Of a stretch of 64,000 bases of DNA, positions 42,151-50,249 are shown piece by piece. The notes under the pieces are model-generated. The model was not told where the DNA came from. It searched no databases and was given only the letters and a program-made list of their open reading frames with translations. The stretch is taken from assembly GCF_019049255.1 (NCBI RefSeq), contig NZ_JAGMUJ010000150.1:124001-188000 (forward strand), written 5' to 3'. A program made the translations under genes and the position numbers. The stretch comes from Streptomyces sp. AC558_RSS880. GTDB lineage: Bacteria; Actinomycetota; Actinomycetes; Streptomycetales; Streptomycetaceae. Numbering within the stretch: position 1 is the stretch's first letter; each line of letters opens with the position of its first letter.

Positions 42151-42941
42151 GGCTTCTCGGTCAGCCACAGACGGTTTCCGTTCACTTCCGCGGCGGGCTT
42201 GTCCCAGACGCCGACGATGGCCTCGGCCAGGTCCTTGACGTCCGTGAAGCCCGCGAACTTCGCGTTGGGGCGGTCGGCGCGCATCGCGTCGTGCACCAGC
42301 GCCTTCACCACCAGGATGGCAGCCGCCGACGTCGGCCCCCGCTCGCCCCCGGCCTTGCGGAAGTAGTCGGCCATGGCGAGCGTCCAGGCCTCGGCGGCCG
42401 CCTTGCCCGCGGCGTACGCGGCGTTGCCCGCGGTGGGCCTGGTCGCCCCGGCCGCGCTGATCAGCACGTACCGGCCGCGGTCGCTGCGCTGGAGCGCCTC
42501 GTGGAAGGCGAGCGAGGTGTGCTGCACGGTGCGCACCAGCAGCAGCTCCAGGAAGTCCCAGTCGTCCAGGCTGGTCTTGGTGAAGGTCTCGCTGCCGCGC
42601 CAGCCGCCGACGAGGTGGACCAGTCCGTCGACCCGGCCGAACTCCTTCTCGACCCGGGTGGCCCAGTCGCGGGTGGAGTCCAGGTCCAGCAGGTCGACCG
42701 TGTCACCGGTGACGGTGGCGCCGCCGTGCGCGTAGCGCGCCGCGTCGACCGCCTGCGCCAGCCGCTCCGGGTCGTTGTCGGAGCCGACGACGGTCGCCCC
42801 CGCCTCGGCCAGCCTGAGCAGTGCCGCCCGGCCCGCGGGTCCCCCCGCTCCGGCCACCGCGATCACCGCGCCGTCGAGCGCCCCGTTCCCCATGGTCCTC
42901 GCCTCCCGAGCCTGTTCCTGGTCGTCGGTGCCGTCGCTCAC
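42147..42941 (-). CDS. SDR family oxidoreductase
   Basis: 264 residues. Cofactor motif AVAGAGGPAGRAALLRLAEAG, in which the third glycine position is altered from TGxxxGxG, VHLVGGW in place of NNAG, and catalytic ISAAGATRPTAGNAAYAAGKAA (Ser, Tyr, Lys present). It is coupled to both neighbours by 4-base overlaps (42938-42941 and 42147-42150), so it must serve the same pathway as the DUF6421 protein and the PLP lyase. Confidence 0.88.
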   Translation of the reverse strand: MSDGTDDQEQAREARTMGNGALDGAVIAVAGAGGPAGRAALLRLAEAGATVVGSDNDPERLAQAVDAARYAHGGATVTGDTVDLLDLDSTRDWATRVEKEFGRVDGLVHLVGGWRGSETFTKTSLDDWDFLELLLVRTVQHTSLAFHEALQRSDRGRYVLISAAGATRPTAGNAAYAAGKAAAEAWTLAMADYFRKAGGERGPTSAAAILVVKALVHDAMRADRPNAKFAGFTDVKDLAEAIVGVWDKPAAEVNGNRLWLTEKP

Positions 42942-44335
42942 GCGGCGGCCCGCTCGGCGCCGTCCGCCGTGATGCCCCGGGTGGAGGCGATCACGTTCTT
43001 CAGCTTCTTGGACAGTGCCTCATAGAACATGCTCAGCGGAAACTCGTCCGGAAGCACGTCATCGACGAGTTTTCGCGGCGGCTGCGTCAGGTCGAGGGCG
43101 TCGGGGCCCTTGGCCCACCTGGAGCCCGGGTGCGGGGAGAGGTAGGTGGAGACCAGCTCGTACCCGGCGAACCAGTGGACGAGCTTGGGGCGGTCGATGC
43201 CGTCGCGGTACAGCGTCTCGATCTCGGCGCACAGCTGGTTGGTGACCTGCGGGGCGCGCTCCCAGTCGATGGAGAGCTTGTTGTCGGTCCAGCGGACGAC
43301 GTCGTGCTTGTGCAGGTAGGCGAAGAGCAGCTGGCCGCCGAGGCCGTCGTAGTTGCGGACCCGCTCGCCGGTGACGGGGAAGCGGAACATCCGGTCGAAG
43401 AGCACCGCGACCTGGACGTCACGGGCCTGCGGGACGCCGTCGCCGGCGAGCTTCACGGCCTCCTTGAAGGCGGTGAGGTCGCAGCGCAGCTCCTCCAGGC
43501 CGTACATCCAGAACGGCTGGCGCTGCTTGATCATGAACGGGTCGAACGGCAGGTCGCCGTGGCTGTGGGTGCGGTCGTGGACCATGTCCCAGAGGACGAA
43601 CGCCTCTTCGCAGCGCTTCTGGTCGTGCACCATCGCGGCGACGTCCTCGGGCAGTTCCAGACCCAGGATGTCCACGGCGGCCTCGGTGACGCGGCGGAAG
43701 CGGGCGGCCTCGCGGTCGCAGAAGATGCCGCCCCAGGTGAACCGCTCGGGGGCCTCGCGCACCGCGATGGTCTCCGGGAAGAGGACCGCGGAGTTGGTGT
43801 CGTAGCCCGAGGTGAAGTCCTCGAAGGTGATGCCGCAGAACAGCGGGTTGTCGTAGCGGGTGCGTTCCAGCTCGGCCAGCCAGTCGGGCCAGACCATGCG
43901 CAGCACGACCGCCTCGAGGTTGCGGTCGGGGTTGCCGTTCTGCGTGTACATCGGGAAGACGACCAGGTGCTGGAGGCCGTCCGCGCGGTTCGCGGCCGGC
44001 TGGAAGGCCAGCAGCGAGTCGAGGAAGTCGGGCACCGCGAAGCCGCCCCCGGCCCAGCGGTCCAGGTCCTCGGCGAGCGCCTCGTGGTAGGCGCGGTCGT
44101 GCGGGAGCAGCGGGGAGAGCTCCTCGACGGCGCCGATCACGGCGCGCACCGCGCGCTCGGCGTCGGCGCGGTCCGGGGCTCCGTCGGCGTCGAAGTCGAT
44201 CGAGCCGTCCTTTGACTGCCAGGGCCGGATCCGCTCCACGGCATCCTTGAGCACGGGCCATGCCGGGTGCTCCACCACCCTGGTCGCCGAAGGAACCTGC
44301 CCCTCGGCACCCACCTGCACAAGAATTTCCGTCAT
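42938..44335 (-). CDS. DUF6421 family protein
   Basis: 465 residues, soluble, no signal peptide. It carries the strikingly conserved-looking stretch DMVHDRTHSHGDLPFDPFMI, then QRQPFWMYGLEELRCDLTAF. HDRTHSH with a downstream EE could bind a metal. DUF6421 is an actinobacterial family without known function. It leads the three-gene operon with an SDR and a PLP lyase. ATG 44335 follows GGAGGATGAGAC. Confidence 0.88.
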   Translation of the reverse strand: MTEILVQVGAEGQVPSATRVVEHPAWPVLKDAVERIRPWQSKDGSIDFDADGAPDRADAERAVRAVIGAVEELSPLLPHDRAYHEALAEDLDRWAGGGFAVPDFLDSLLAFQPAANRADGLQHLVVFPMYTQNGNPDRNLEAVVLRMVWPDWLAELERTRYDNPLFCGITFEDFTSGYDTNSAVLFPETIAVREAPERFTWGGIFCDREAARFRRVTEAAVDILGLELPEDVAAMVHDQKRCEEAFVLWDMVHDRTHSHGDLPFDPFMIKQRQPFWMYGLEELRCDLTAFKEAVKLAGDGVPQARDVQVAVLFDRMFRFPVTGERVRNYDGLGGQLLFAYLHKHDVVRWTDNKLSIDWERAPQVTNQLCAEIETLYRDGIDRPKLVHWFAGYELVSTYLSPHPGSRWAKGPDALDLTQPPRKLVDDVLPDEFPLSMFYEALSKKLKNVIASTRGITADGAERAAA

Positions 44336-44350
44336 GTCTCATCCTCCACA

Positions 44351-44394
44351 GGAGAACCTCGCGTATGGAGACCGTATACATATGAGGTTTCTCC
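44351..44394. promoter_or_regulatory. Inverted repeat in the DUF6421 leader
   Basis: GGAGAACCTC (44351-44360) and GAGGTTTCTCC (44384-44394) pair with one bulge around an AT-rich core containing GTATAC. The repeat stands next to the ribosome site of the DUF6421 gene, so it can be an operator over the promoter or an RNA hairpin in the leader. The rest of 44395-44587 is AT-rich promoter sequence shared with the divergent phosphodiesterase gene. Confidence 0.55.
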
Positions 44395-44587
44395 CAGCAA
44401 GGGGCATCTCAAGAAATTATCCTGCCCTACCCCCACGCTCACCGCATTTTTTCCTGTGATACACCTGGGGAGCGACGTTGTCTGCGATCGAGGTTCAGCC
44501 TCTGGACGCGACGGGCACAGGCGATACGGTCCAGGAGGGCCGTAGGGACGCGGCCCCCCGCCGCCGTCGACGGAAGCGAGTCGCATC

Positions 44588-45271
44588 TTGAACTTCCTCA
44601 CCATCGGTCACCGCGGAGTCATGGGCGTCGAACCCGAGAACACCCTCCGGTCCTTCGTCGCCGCCCAGGAGGCGGGCCTCGACGTCATCGAACTCGATCT
44701 GCATCTGAGCAAGGACGGCGCGCTCGTCGTCATGCACGACACGGAGGTGGACCGCACCACGGACGGCACGGGCGCGATCGCCGACAAGACCCTCGCCGAG
44801 CTGCGCGCCCTGGACGCCGGGCGGGGCGAGCGGATCCCCGTCTTCGAGGAGGTGCTCGACGCCGTCCGGGCGCCGCTGCAGGCCGAGATCAAGGACGTCC
44901 ACGCGGCACGGGCGCTGGCCGAGGTGATGAACGGACGGGACCTGGCCGGCCGGGTCGAGGTGTCCTCGTTCCACGACGAGGCGATCGCGGAGACCGCCCG
45001 CCTGGTGCCCGGCGTCCGTACGGCGCTCATCGCCAGCCGCTACGGCCCCGACATCGTGGACCGGGCGGTCGGGGCCGGTGCCTCGACCGTCTGCCTCAAC
45101 ATCCGCCGGCTCACCCTGGAGACCGTGGAGCGGGCGCGGAAGGCCGAGCTGCGGATCATCGGCTGGGTGGTGAACACCCAGGACCACCTCAGACTGGTAC
45201 GGGCCCTGGGGCTCGACGGCGCCACCACCGACTACCCGGAGATCAAGCGCACCGGGCGTTTCACCGCGTGA
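44588..45271 (+). CDS. ugpQ: Glycerophosphodiester phosphodiesterase
   Basis: 227 residues, TIM barrel: GHRGVMGVEPENTLRSF (catalytic His and Glu-Asn), VIELDLHLSKDGALVVMHDTEVDRTTDG (metal and second His), and LQAEIKD. It cleaves glycerophosphodiesters to glycerol 3-phosphate and an alcohol. No signal peptide, so cytoplasmic. TTG start at 44588. It is divergent from the DUF6421 operon. Confidence 0.93.
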   Translation: MNFLTIGHRGVMGVEPENTLRSFVAAQEAGLDVIELDLHLSKDGALVVMHDTEVDRTTDGTGAIADKTLAELRALDAGRGERIPVFEEVLDAVRAPLQAEIKDVHAARALAEVMNGRDLAGRVEVSSFHDEAIAETARLVPGVRTALIASRYGPDIVDRAVGAGASTVCLNIRRLTLETVERARKAELRIIGWVVNTQDHLRLVRALGLDGATTDYPEIKRTGRFTA

Positions 45272-45275
45272 GCCG

Positions 45276-45818
45276 TCAGACCAGTTCCTTCACCAGCAGC
45301 TCGAACTCCAGGTCGTCCCGCTGCGGAATGCCGAAGCGCTCGTCGCCGTACGGGAAGGGCGTCATCCGTCCCGTACGGCGGTAGCCGCGCCGCTCGTACC
45401 AGGCGATCAGGTCCTCCCGCACGGAGATCACCGTCATGTGCATCTCCTCCACGCCCCAGGTCTCGCGGGCCCGGCGTTCCGCCTCCGCGATGATCGTCCT
45501 GCCGAGTCCGGCGCCCTGGAGGGCGGGGCTGACCGCGAACATCCCGAAGTAGGCGTGCGCGCCGCGGTGTTCCAGCTGGCAGCAGGCGACCACGCGGCCG
45601 CCGCGCTCCACCGCGAGCAGCCGGCTGTCCGGCGCCTTGATGACCTCCAGCACCCCCTCCGGATCGGTCCGCTGCCCCTGGAGGATGTCCGCCTCGGTGG
45701 TCCACCCGGCCCGGCTGGACTCGCCCCGGTACGCCGACTCGATCAGCGCGACGAGGACGTCCACATCGGCGTCGGTCGCGTCGCGGAAGGTCAGTGCGGT
45801 GTCGATGGCGGATTCCAT
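45276..45818 (-). CDS. GNAT family N-acetyltransferase
   Basis: 180 residues with acetyl-CoA motif AYFGMFAVSPALQGAGLGRTII, and the preceding strands FRDATDADVDVLVALIESAY. The C-terminal MTVISVREDLIAWYERRGYRRTG is typical. Substrate unknown. It is convergent with the phosphodiesterase gene (4 bp apart) and divergent from the VOC gene. Confidence 0.92.
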   Translation of the reverse strand: MESAIDTALTFRDATDADVDVLVALIESAYRGESSRAGWTTEADILQGQRTDPEGVLEVIKAPDSRLLAVERGGRVVACCQLEHRGAHAYFGMFAVSPALQGAGLGRTIIAEAERRARETWGVEEMHMTVISVREDLIAWYERRGYRRTGRMTPFPYGDERFGIPQRDDLEFELLVKELV

Positions 45819-45900
45819 GGGCACGTCTCCGGTTCGTCTGGGCGCCTTCCGGCGTGGCTCGGGCGGGAACGAGACTAACCCGGCCACTACGCTCGGCCGC

Positions 45901-46299
45901 ATGGTGCACGTACTGAGCAGCCGCGTCCTGCTCCGCCCCACCGACCCCGACCGCTCCCGCGCCTTCTACGGGGAGCGGCTGGGCCTCGCCGTCCACCGCG
46001 AGTTCGGCACCGGCCCGGAACGCGGCACCGTCTACTTCCTCGGCGGGGGGTTCCTGGAGCTCTCGGGCCGCGCGGACCCCTCCTCGGCGGCCTCCCCGGA
46101 CGTACGGCTGTGGCTCCAGGTCGAGGACATCGCGGTGGCGCACGAGGAACTGGCGGCCAAGGGCGTCGACATCGTCCGTCCCCCGGTGCGGGAGCCGTGG
46201 GGCCTGCTCGAGATGTGGATCGCGGACCCGGACGGCACACCGATCGTGCTGGTCGAGATCCCGGCCGAACACCCGCTGCGCTACCGGCCGGGCATCTGA
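45901..46299 (+). CDS. VOC family (glyoxalase/bleomycin-resistance fold) protein
   Basis: 132 residues with paired beta-alpha-beta-beta-beta units: SSRVLLRPTDPDRSRAFYGERLGL and LWLQVEDIAVAHEELAAKGVDIVRPPVREPWGLLEMWIADPDGTPIVLVE. Metal ligands His/Glu are plausible (Glu in the last strand). Could be a lyase or a drug-binding protein. A second VOC gene follows 76 bp later. Confidence 0.88.
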   Translation: MVHVLSSRVLLRPTDPDRSRAFYGERLGLAVHREFGTGPERGTVYFLGGGFLELSGRADPSSAASPDVRLWLQVEDIAVAHEELAAKGVDIVRPPVREPWGLLEMWIADPDGTPIVLVEIPAEHPLRYRPGI

Positions 46300-46375
46300 G
46301 GGCGGCGCACGCCCGCGCCGGATGGCCGGGCCCGGAAGGCGGGCTTAGCGTGGCGAGGGGACGGAGGGAAGCGCC

Positions 46376-47140
46376 ATGGAACAGTCCGCGCCGGTGACCG
46401 GCGGGCCCTGCTGGGCCGAGCTGGGGACCACCGATCCGGAGTCCGCCCGACGGTTCTACACGCGGTTGTTCGGCTGGCGCCCCGGGACGGACCCGCGTCA
46501 GGAGCCGGGCGGCTGCACGGTCGCGTACCTCGGTGACGCGGCGGTCGCCGCGCTGGCGCCGCTGTACCAGGAGTCACAGCCGGTGGCCTGGAACGTGTCG
46601 TTCGCGGTGACCGACGTCGAGGCCGCCCTCCGTGCGGTGGGGGCGGCGGGCGGGCAGGCGCTGCTCGGCCCGACGGACGTGTTCGACGCGGGCCGTTCCG
46701 CGGTGGCCGTCGACCCCACCGGCGCCGTCTTCCAGCTGTGGCAGGCGGACGCCTTCCCGGGCGCCGGGGTGTTCGGCGTACCCGGGTCCCTGGGCTGGGT
46801 GGAACTGATGACGCGGGCGCCGCGGCAGGCCGTGTCGTTCTACACCGGCGTGTTCGGCTGGAGCGTGGACGCCTCGCGGCGGTATCCGCAGTGGAGTGCC
46901 GGCGGAGCGGACTTCGGCGGCATGGTGACGATGGACGAGAAGTTCCCGCACGAGGTGCCGGCGCACTGGCTGCCGTACTTCGCCGTGGACGACGTGGACG
47001 ACGCCGCGGTGACGACCACGACGGTGGAGGGCACGGTGCTGATGGAGCCCGTCTCGCATCCGGAGGGTCCGCGCATCGCGGTGCTCCGCGACCCGCAGGG
47101 GGCGATGTTCGGCGTGTACCGGGCGGCGGACGGGTGGTGA
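46376..47140 (+). CDS. Two-domain VOC family protein
   Basis: 254 residues made of two VOC domains (about 8-122 and 134-252), each beginning with a WxEL-type strand (CWAELGTTDPESARRFYTRLF and LGWVELMTRAPRQAVSFYTGVF) and ending in AVDPTGAVFQLWQ or LRDPQGAMFGVYR. This matches the Streptomyces hydroxylase/glyoxalase-like group of unknown substrate. Possibly co-transcribed with the upstream VOC gene. Confidence 0.88.
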   Translation: MEQSAPVTGGPCWAELGTTDPESARRFYTRLFGWRPGTDPRQEPGGCTVAYLGDAAVAALAPLYQESQPVAWNVSFAVTDVEAALRAVGAAGGQALLGPTDVFDAGRSAVAVDPTGAVFQLWQADAFPGAGVFGVPGSLGWVELMTRAPRQAVSFYTGVFGWSVDASRRYPQWSAGGADFGGMVTMDEKFPHEVPAHWLPYFAVDDVDDAAVTTTTVEGTVLMEPVSHPEGPRIAVLRDPQGAMFGVYRAADGW

Positions 47141-47162
47141 GCGGGGGACGGGCCCGTGGCCG

Positions 47163-47744
47163 TCACGCCCGCAGCGCGCCCAGGCGTCCTTCCAGCTGGC
47201 CGAGCAACTCACCGAGCAGGGCGGCGAGCTCGCCGAGTTCCGGGCCGTCCAGACCGGACAGCACGGCGGTCTCGTAGGCGAGCTGCGCGGGCAGGATGCC
47301 GTCGACCAGGTCACGTCCGGAGTCGGTGAGGCGGACGTGGGCGACCCGGCGGTCACGGGTGTCGCCGCGGCGTTCCACCAGTCCGCGTTCGGTGAGCTGC
47401 TTGAGGCGTTTGGTGACGGCGGCGCCCGAGGAGAAGGTCTCGCGGGCCAGCTCGCTGGGCGTCAGCTCGTGGCCCGTGCGGCGCAGCGCGCCCAGCAGGT
47501 CGAACTCCGGGCGGGTCAGCCCGGCGCGGCGCAGCGGGGCGTCCTCCGCCTGCTGGAGGAGGGCGGCGCAGCGGTTGATGCGGCCGATGACCTCCATGGG
47601 GCCGGTGTCGAGGCCGGGGTGGACGGCCCGCCACTGCCGGACGACGGCGGCGACGGTGTCGCCCCGCGAGCGGCCGGGCACGTCCCCGTCGGCCGTCTCC
47701 GGTCCCTCGCCGCCGGCCGCCGCTGGTCCTTCGGTCGCCGTCAT
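47163..47744 (-). CDS. MarR family transcriptional regulator
   Basis: 193 residues with an N-terminal Gly/Glu-rich extension (1-30). MarR core: FDLLGALRRTGHELTPSELARETFSSGAAVTKRLKQLTERGLVERRGDTRDRRVAHVRLT. ATG 47744 overlaps the stop of the FUSC gene (ATGA). The 18-bp palindrome before the FUSC gene is its likely site, making this an autoregulated transporter/regulator operon. Confidence 0.92.
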   Translation of the reverse strand: MTATEGPAAAGGEGPETADGDVPGRSRGDTVAAVVRQWRAVHPGLDTGPMEVIGRINRCAALLQQAEDAPLRRAGLTRPEFDLLGALRRTGHELTPSELARETFSSGAAVTKRLKQLTERGLVERRGDTRDRRVAHVRLTDSGRDLVDGILPAQLAYETAVLSGLDGPELGELAALLGELLGQLEGRLGALRA

Positions 47745-49438
47745 GGCCGTACGTCCTCCGTGTTCGTGTTCGTGCCCGTGCCGGGGTCCGGGAGCAGGCC
47801 CTGGCGTCGTACCGTCGCCGCGAGCGTACGGTGTCCCGACTGCTCGGCGAGCACGACCCGCTCCTGGTCCGGTGCGCGCTGCCACCACTCGCCGGACGCG
47901 GCGTCGGCGGCGGCCCTCAGGTCGACCAGGGCGGCGGCGAGGCCGCGGCGGGCGGCGTCCAGGGCGGCGAGGGCGGGCCGGGGCCCGGCCAGGAGGCGCG
48001 CGGCGTGTTCGCGTGCGCGGTCGGCCGCGGTGAGCGCCCGCTCCACGCGGTCGCCCGCCCGCCGGTTGGTGACGGCCACGGCGGCGGCGAAGCCGACCAG
48101 GGCGCCGACGAGGGTGTCCACCGCGCGTTCGGTGATCAGGTCGCCGGGCCGCTGGTGGCCGGCGAACTCGGTGACGAGCAGCGCCAGCGGGGTCACGCAG
48201 ACGGTGCCGAGCCAGTAGTTGCGGCCGATGAGCGCCTCGGCGCCGAAGTTGCACAGCAGGCAGCAGAGCACGAGGGCGAGCGGGCCGAGGTGGGCGACGG
48301 GGACGAGGGCGGCGAAGAGCAGCACGCCGGCGAGGTTGCCGACGACGCGCTGGACGGCCCGGTTCCAGGTGAGGGTGATGTTGGCCTGGTAGAGCGAGGC
48401 GGCGGTGACCAGGGCCCAGTAGGGGCGGCCGATGCCGAGGGCGAGGGAGGCGTAGCCGGCGAGGGCGCAGCCCAGCGCGGTGCGGACGGCGATCGGGGTG
48501 AGCGGGCCGAGCCTGGTCCACAGGGGGCGCGGCGGGGTGGCGCGCTCGGCGGCCACGCCGAGGAGTTCACCGGCGTCCGCGCGGGGGTCGTCGGTGCGCG
48601 GGACGGCACCGGTGCCGCGCAGTGCGCGGGCCCAGGCGCGCAGGCGTACGGGGTCGGCGTCGGCGGGCGCGGCGAGCGCGACCTCCGCGCGGACGACGAG
48701 CCGTTCGAGGGCGCGGCGGGTGGCGGAGGGCCGGTCGCCGGTGGAGAGCAGGGACTGCCAGGCGGCCTGTACGGCGGCGTAGGCGGCGGCGCGGGCCCCT
48801 GTGTGACCGTCGCCGGTGCCGCCGGTCCCGGCGTACGCGGCGGCGGCGTTCAGCGCCTGGGCGGTGGCGCGGCGCTCGGGGCCGTGCGGCCGCAGCGGTG
48901 CGGGCGCCATGCCCACCAGATAGGCCCAGACACCGGCCGCGGCGGCGAGCGCGAGATGGCCGGGGACCTGTCCGAGGGTCTGCGGCACGAACAGCGCGGC
49001 GGAGCTGACGAAGGTGAGGATCACATGGCCGGGCGGGCCGACGCGGGTGGCGTCGCACAGCGCCTTCTGCACGGCGGCCAGGACGGCGCCGACGGTGACC
49101 AGGACCACGGCGTTCCCGGTGAGGGAGGCGGCGACCAGGGAGACGGCGAGGCCGCCGAGCATGCCGAGCACCACCCACGCCAGCACCCTGGCCCGGGCGG
49201 CGTACGGGCGGTTGTGGGCGTAGAGGGCGCACAGGGACCCCGCCATGGTGTACATCGCGAGGTCGAGCCGGCCGAGGGCCACCAGGAGCAGGCTGGGCGG
49301 TGCGACCGCGGCGACCACGCTGAGGGCCGGCTTGAACCAGATGTCGGAGGGCCGCCCGAGGCGCAGCGCGGCGGCGAACGGGAGGCGCCGGGCCGCCCGC
49401 GGAGCGGTGGGGACGGGGGTGGGGGGAGTACTGCTCAT
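47741..49438 (-). CDS. FUSC family membrane protein
   Basis: 565 residues in two halves, each with about five or six membrane helices (PALSVVAAVAPPSLLLVALG ..., and AVRTALGCALAGYASLALGIGRPYWALVTAASLYQ) plus a soluble region after each, the fusaric acid resistance/aromatic-acid efflux layout. NITLTWNRAVQRVVGNLAGV is the FUSC signature block. The ATG at 49438 leaves a palindromic operator 20 bp upstream. It probably exports a toxic aromatic acid that is the ligand of the coupled MarR protein. Confidence 0.9.
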   Translation of the reverse strand: MSSTPPTPVPTAPRAARRLPFAAALRLGRPSDIWFKPALSVVAAVAPPSLLLVALGRLDLAMYTMAGSLCALYAHNRPYAARARVLAWVVLGMLGGLAVSLVAASLTGNAVVLVTVGAVLAAVQKALCDATRVGPPGHVILTFVSSAALFVPQTLGQVPGHLALAAAAGVWAYLVGMAPAPLRPHGPERRATAQALNAAAAYAGTGGTGDGHTGARAAAYAAVQAAWQSLLSTGDRPSATRRALERLVVRAEVALAAPADADPVRLRAWARALRGTGAVPRTDDPRADAGELLGVAAERATPPRPLWTRLGPLTPIAVRTALGCALAGYASLALGIGRPYWALVTAASLYQANITLTWNRAVQRVVGNLAGVLLFAALVPVAHLGPLALVLCCLLCNFGAEALIGRNYWLGTVCVTPLALLVTEFAGHQRPGDLITERAVDTLVGALVGFAAAVAVTNRRAGDRVERALTAADRAREHAARLLAGPRPALAALDAARRGLAAALVDLRAAADAASGEWWQRAPDQERVVLAEQSGHRTLAATVRRQGLLPDPGTGTNTNTEDVRP

Positions 49439-49457
49439 GAAGAGCAAGATTAACAGG

Positions 49458-49475
49458 TGTTTTACTCGTGAAACA
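49458..49475. promoter_or_regulatory. MarR-type operator before the FUSC-marR operon
   Basis: TGTTTTAC-TC-GTGAAACA, 8-bp arms with one mismatch, in AT-rich sequence 20 bp before the FUSC ATG. Its size and location fit MarR autoregulation. Confidence 0.75.
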
Positions 49476-49596
49476 TATGTGCCGGGCTGCCGCACTCCCC
49501 CGGGCGCTCCCCCCGCACTCCCGTGCGCTCGGGTGTCCGCCGCCGGGACCGGGCATGCCATGACCGACCGTCGAGCGGGCCGAGGGGGAGGTTCGG

Positions 49597-50145
49597 GTGC
49601 ACGGACCGGCGTCGTCCGGCTGGCTGCTGGTCGCGCTCTGCGCGGCGACCGGCGCCTACTGTCTGCTGCGCATGCGCAGCCATGTGGTGGAGCAGCGCCG
49701 CGCCGCGGGCGGCGAGGCGCTCATGGGCTTCGGCATGGCCGTGATGGCCGTGCCCGCGGCGGTGTTCACCCCGCCGGCCTGGGCCTGGGCGGCCCTCGCG
49801 GTGGTGTTCGGCGCGGCCGGGCTGCACGCGCTGTGGGCGGCCCGCACCGGCGCGTGCCACCTGCACCATCTGATCGGGGCCGGGGCGATGGTGTACATGG
49901 CGGCGACCATGGCCGCCGCCACCGGGCAGGGGCACGGGCACGGCGGCTCGGGCACACCCCTGCTGACCGGGGCCCTGCTGCTCTACTTCGTCGCGTACGT
50001 GCTCGCCACCGGCGTACGACTGGTGCCCGTGGCCGCCGTGGCGGGGGACGGCCGGGGCGCGGGATGGGGCGACCGGCCGGAGCTGGCGCGGGCCTGCCGA
50101 CTGTCCATGGGGATCGCGATGGTGGCGATGCTGCTGATGATGTGA
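49597..50145 (+). CDS. DUF5134 family membrane protein
   Basis: 182 residues with five hydrophobic segments and a central His-rich stretch (GACHLHHLIGAGAMVYM, then GQGHGHGGSG), the DUF5134 pattern. The histidines could bind copper or another metal; members often sit beside M56 peptidases or copper genes. GTG 49597 follows GGGGGAGG. The M56 gene lies 104 bp downstream. Confidence 0.8.
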   Translation: MHGPASSGWLLVALCAATGAYCLLRMRSHVVEQRRAAGGEALMGFGMAVMAVPAAVFTPPAWAWAALAVVFGAAGLHALWAARTGACHLHHLIGAGAMVYMAATMAAATGQGHGHGGSGTPLLTGALLLYFVAYVLATGVRLVPVAAVAGDGRGAGWGDRPELARACRLSMGIAMVAMLLMM

Positions 50146-50249
50146 GGGTGGGACACACAATGCCGCGGCGGCCGTACGGGACCGTTGCCTGCGTCACTTC
50201 GGTCCGTCCGTCCGTGTCCCCGGGCGGCCCGCGCTCATAGGCTGGGCGC

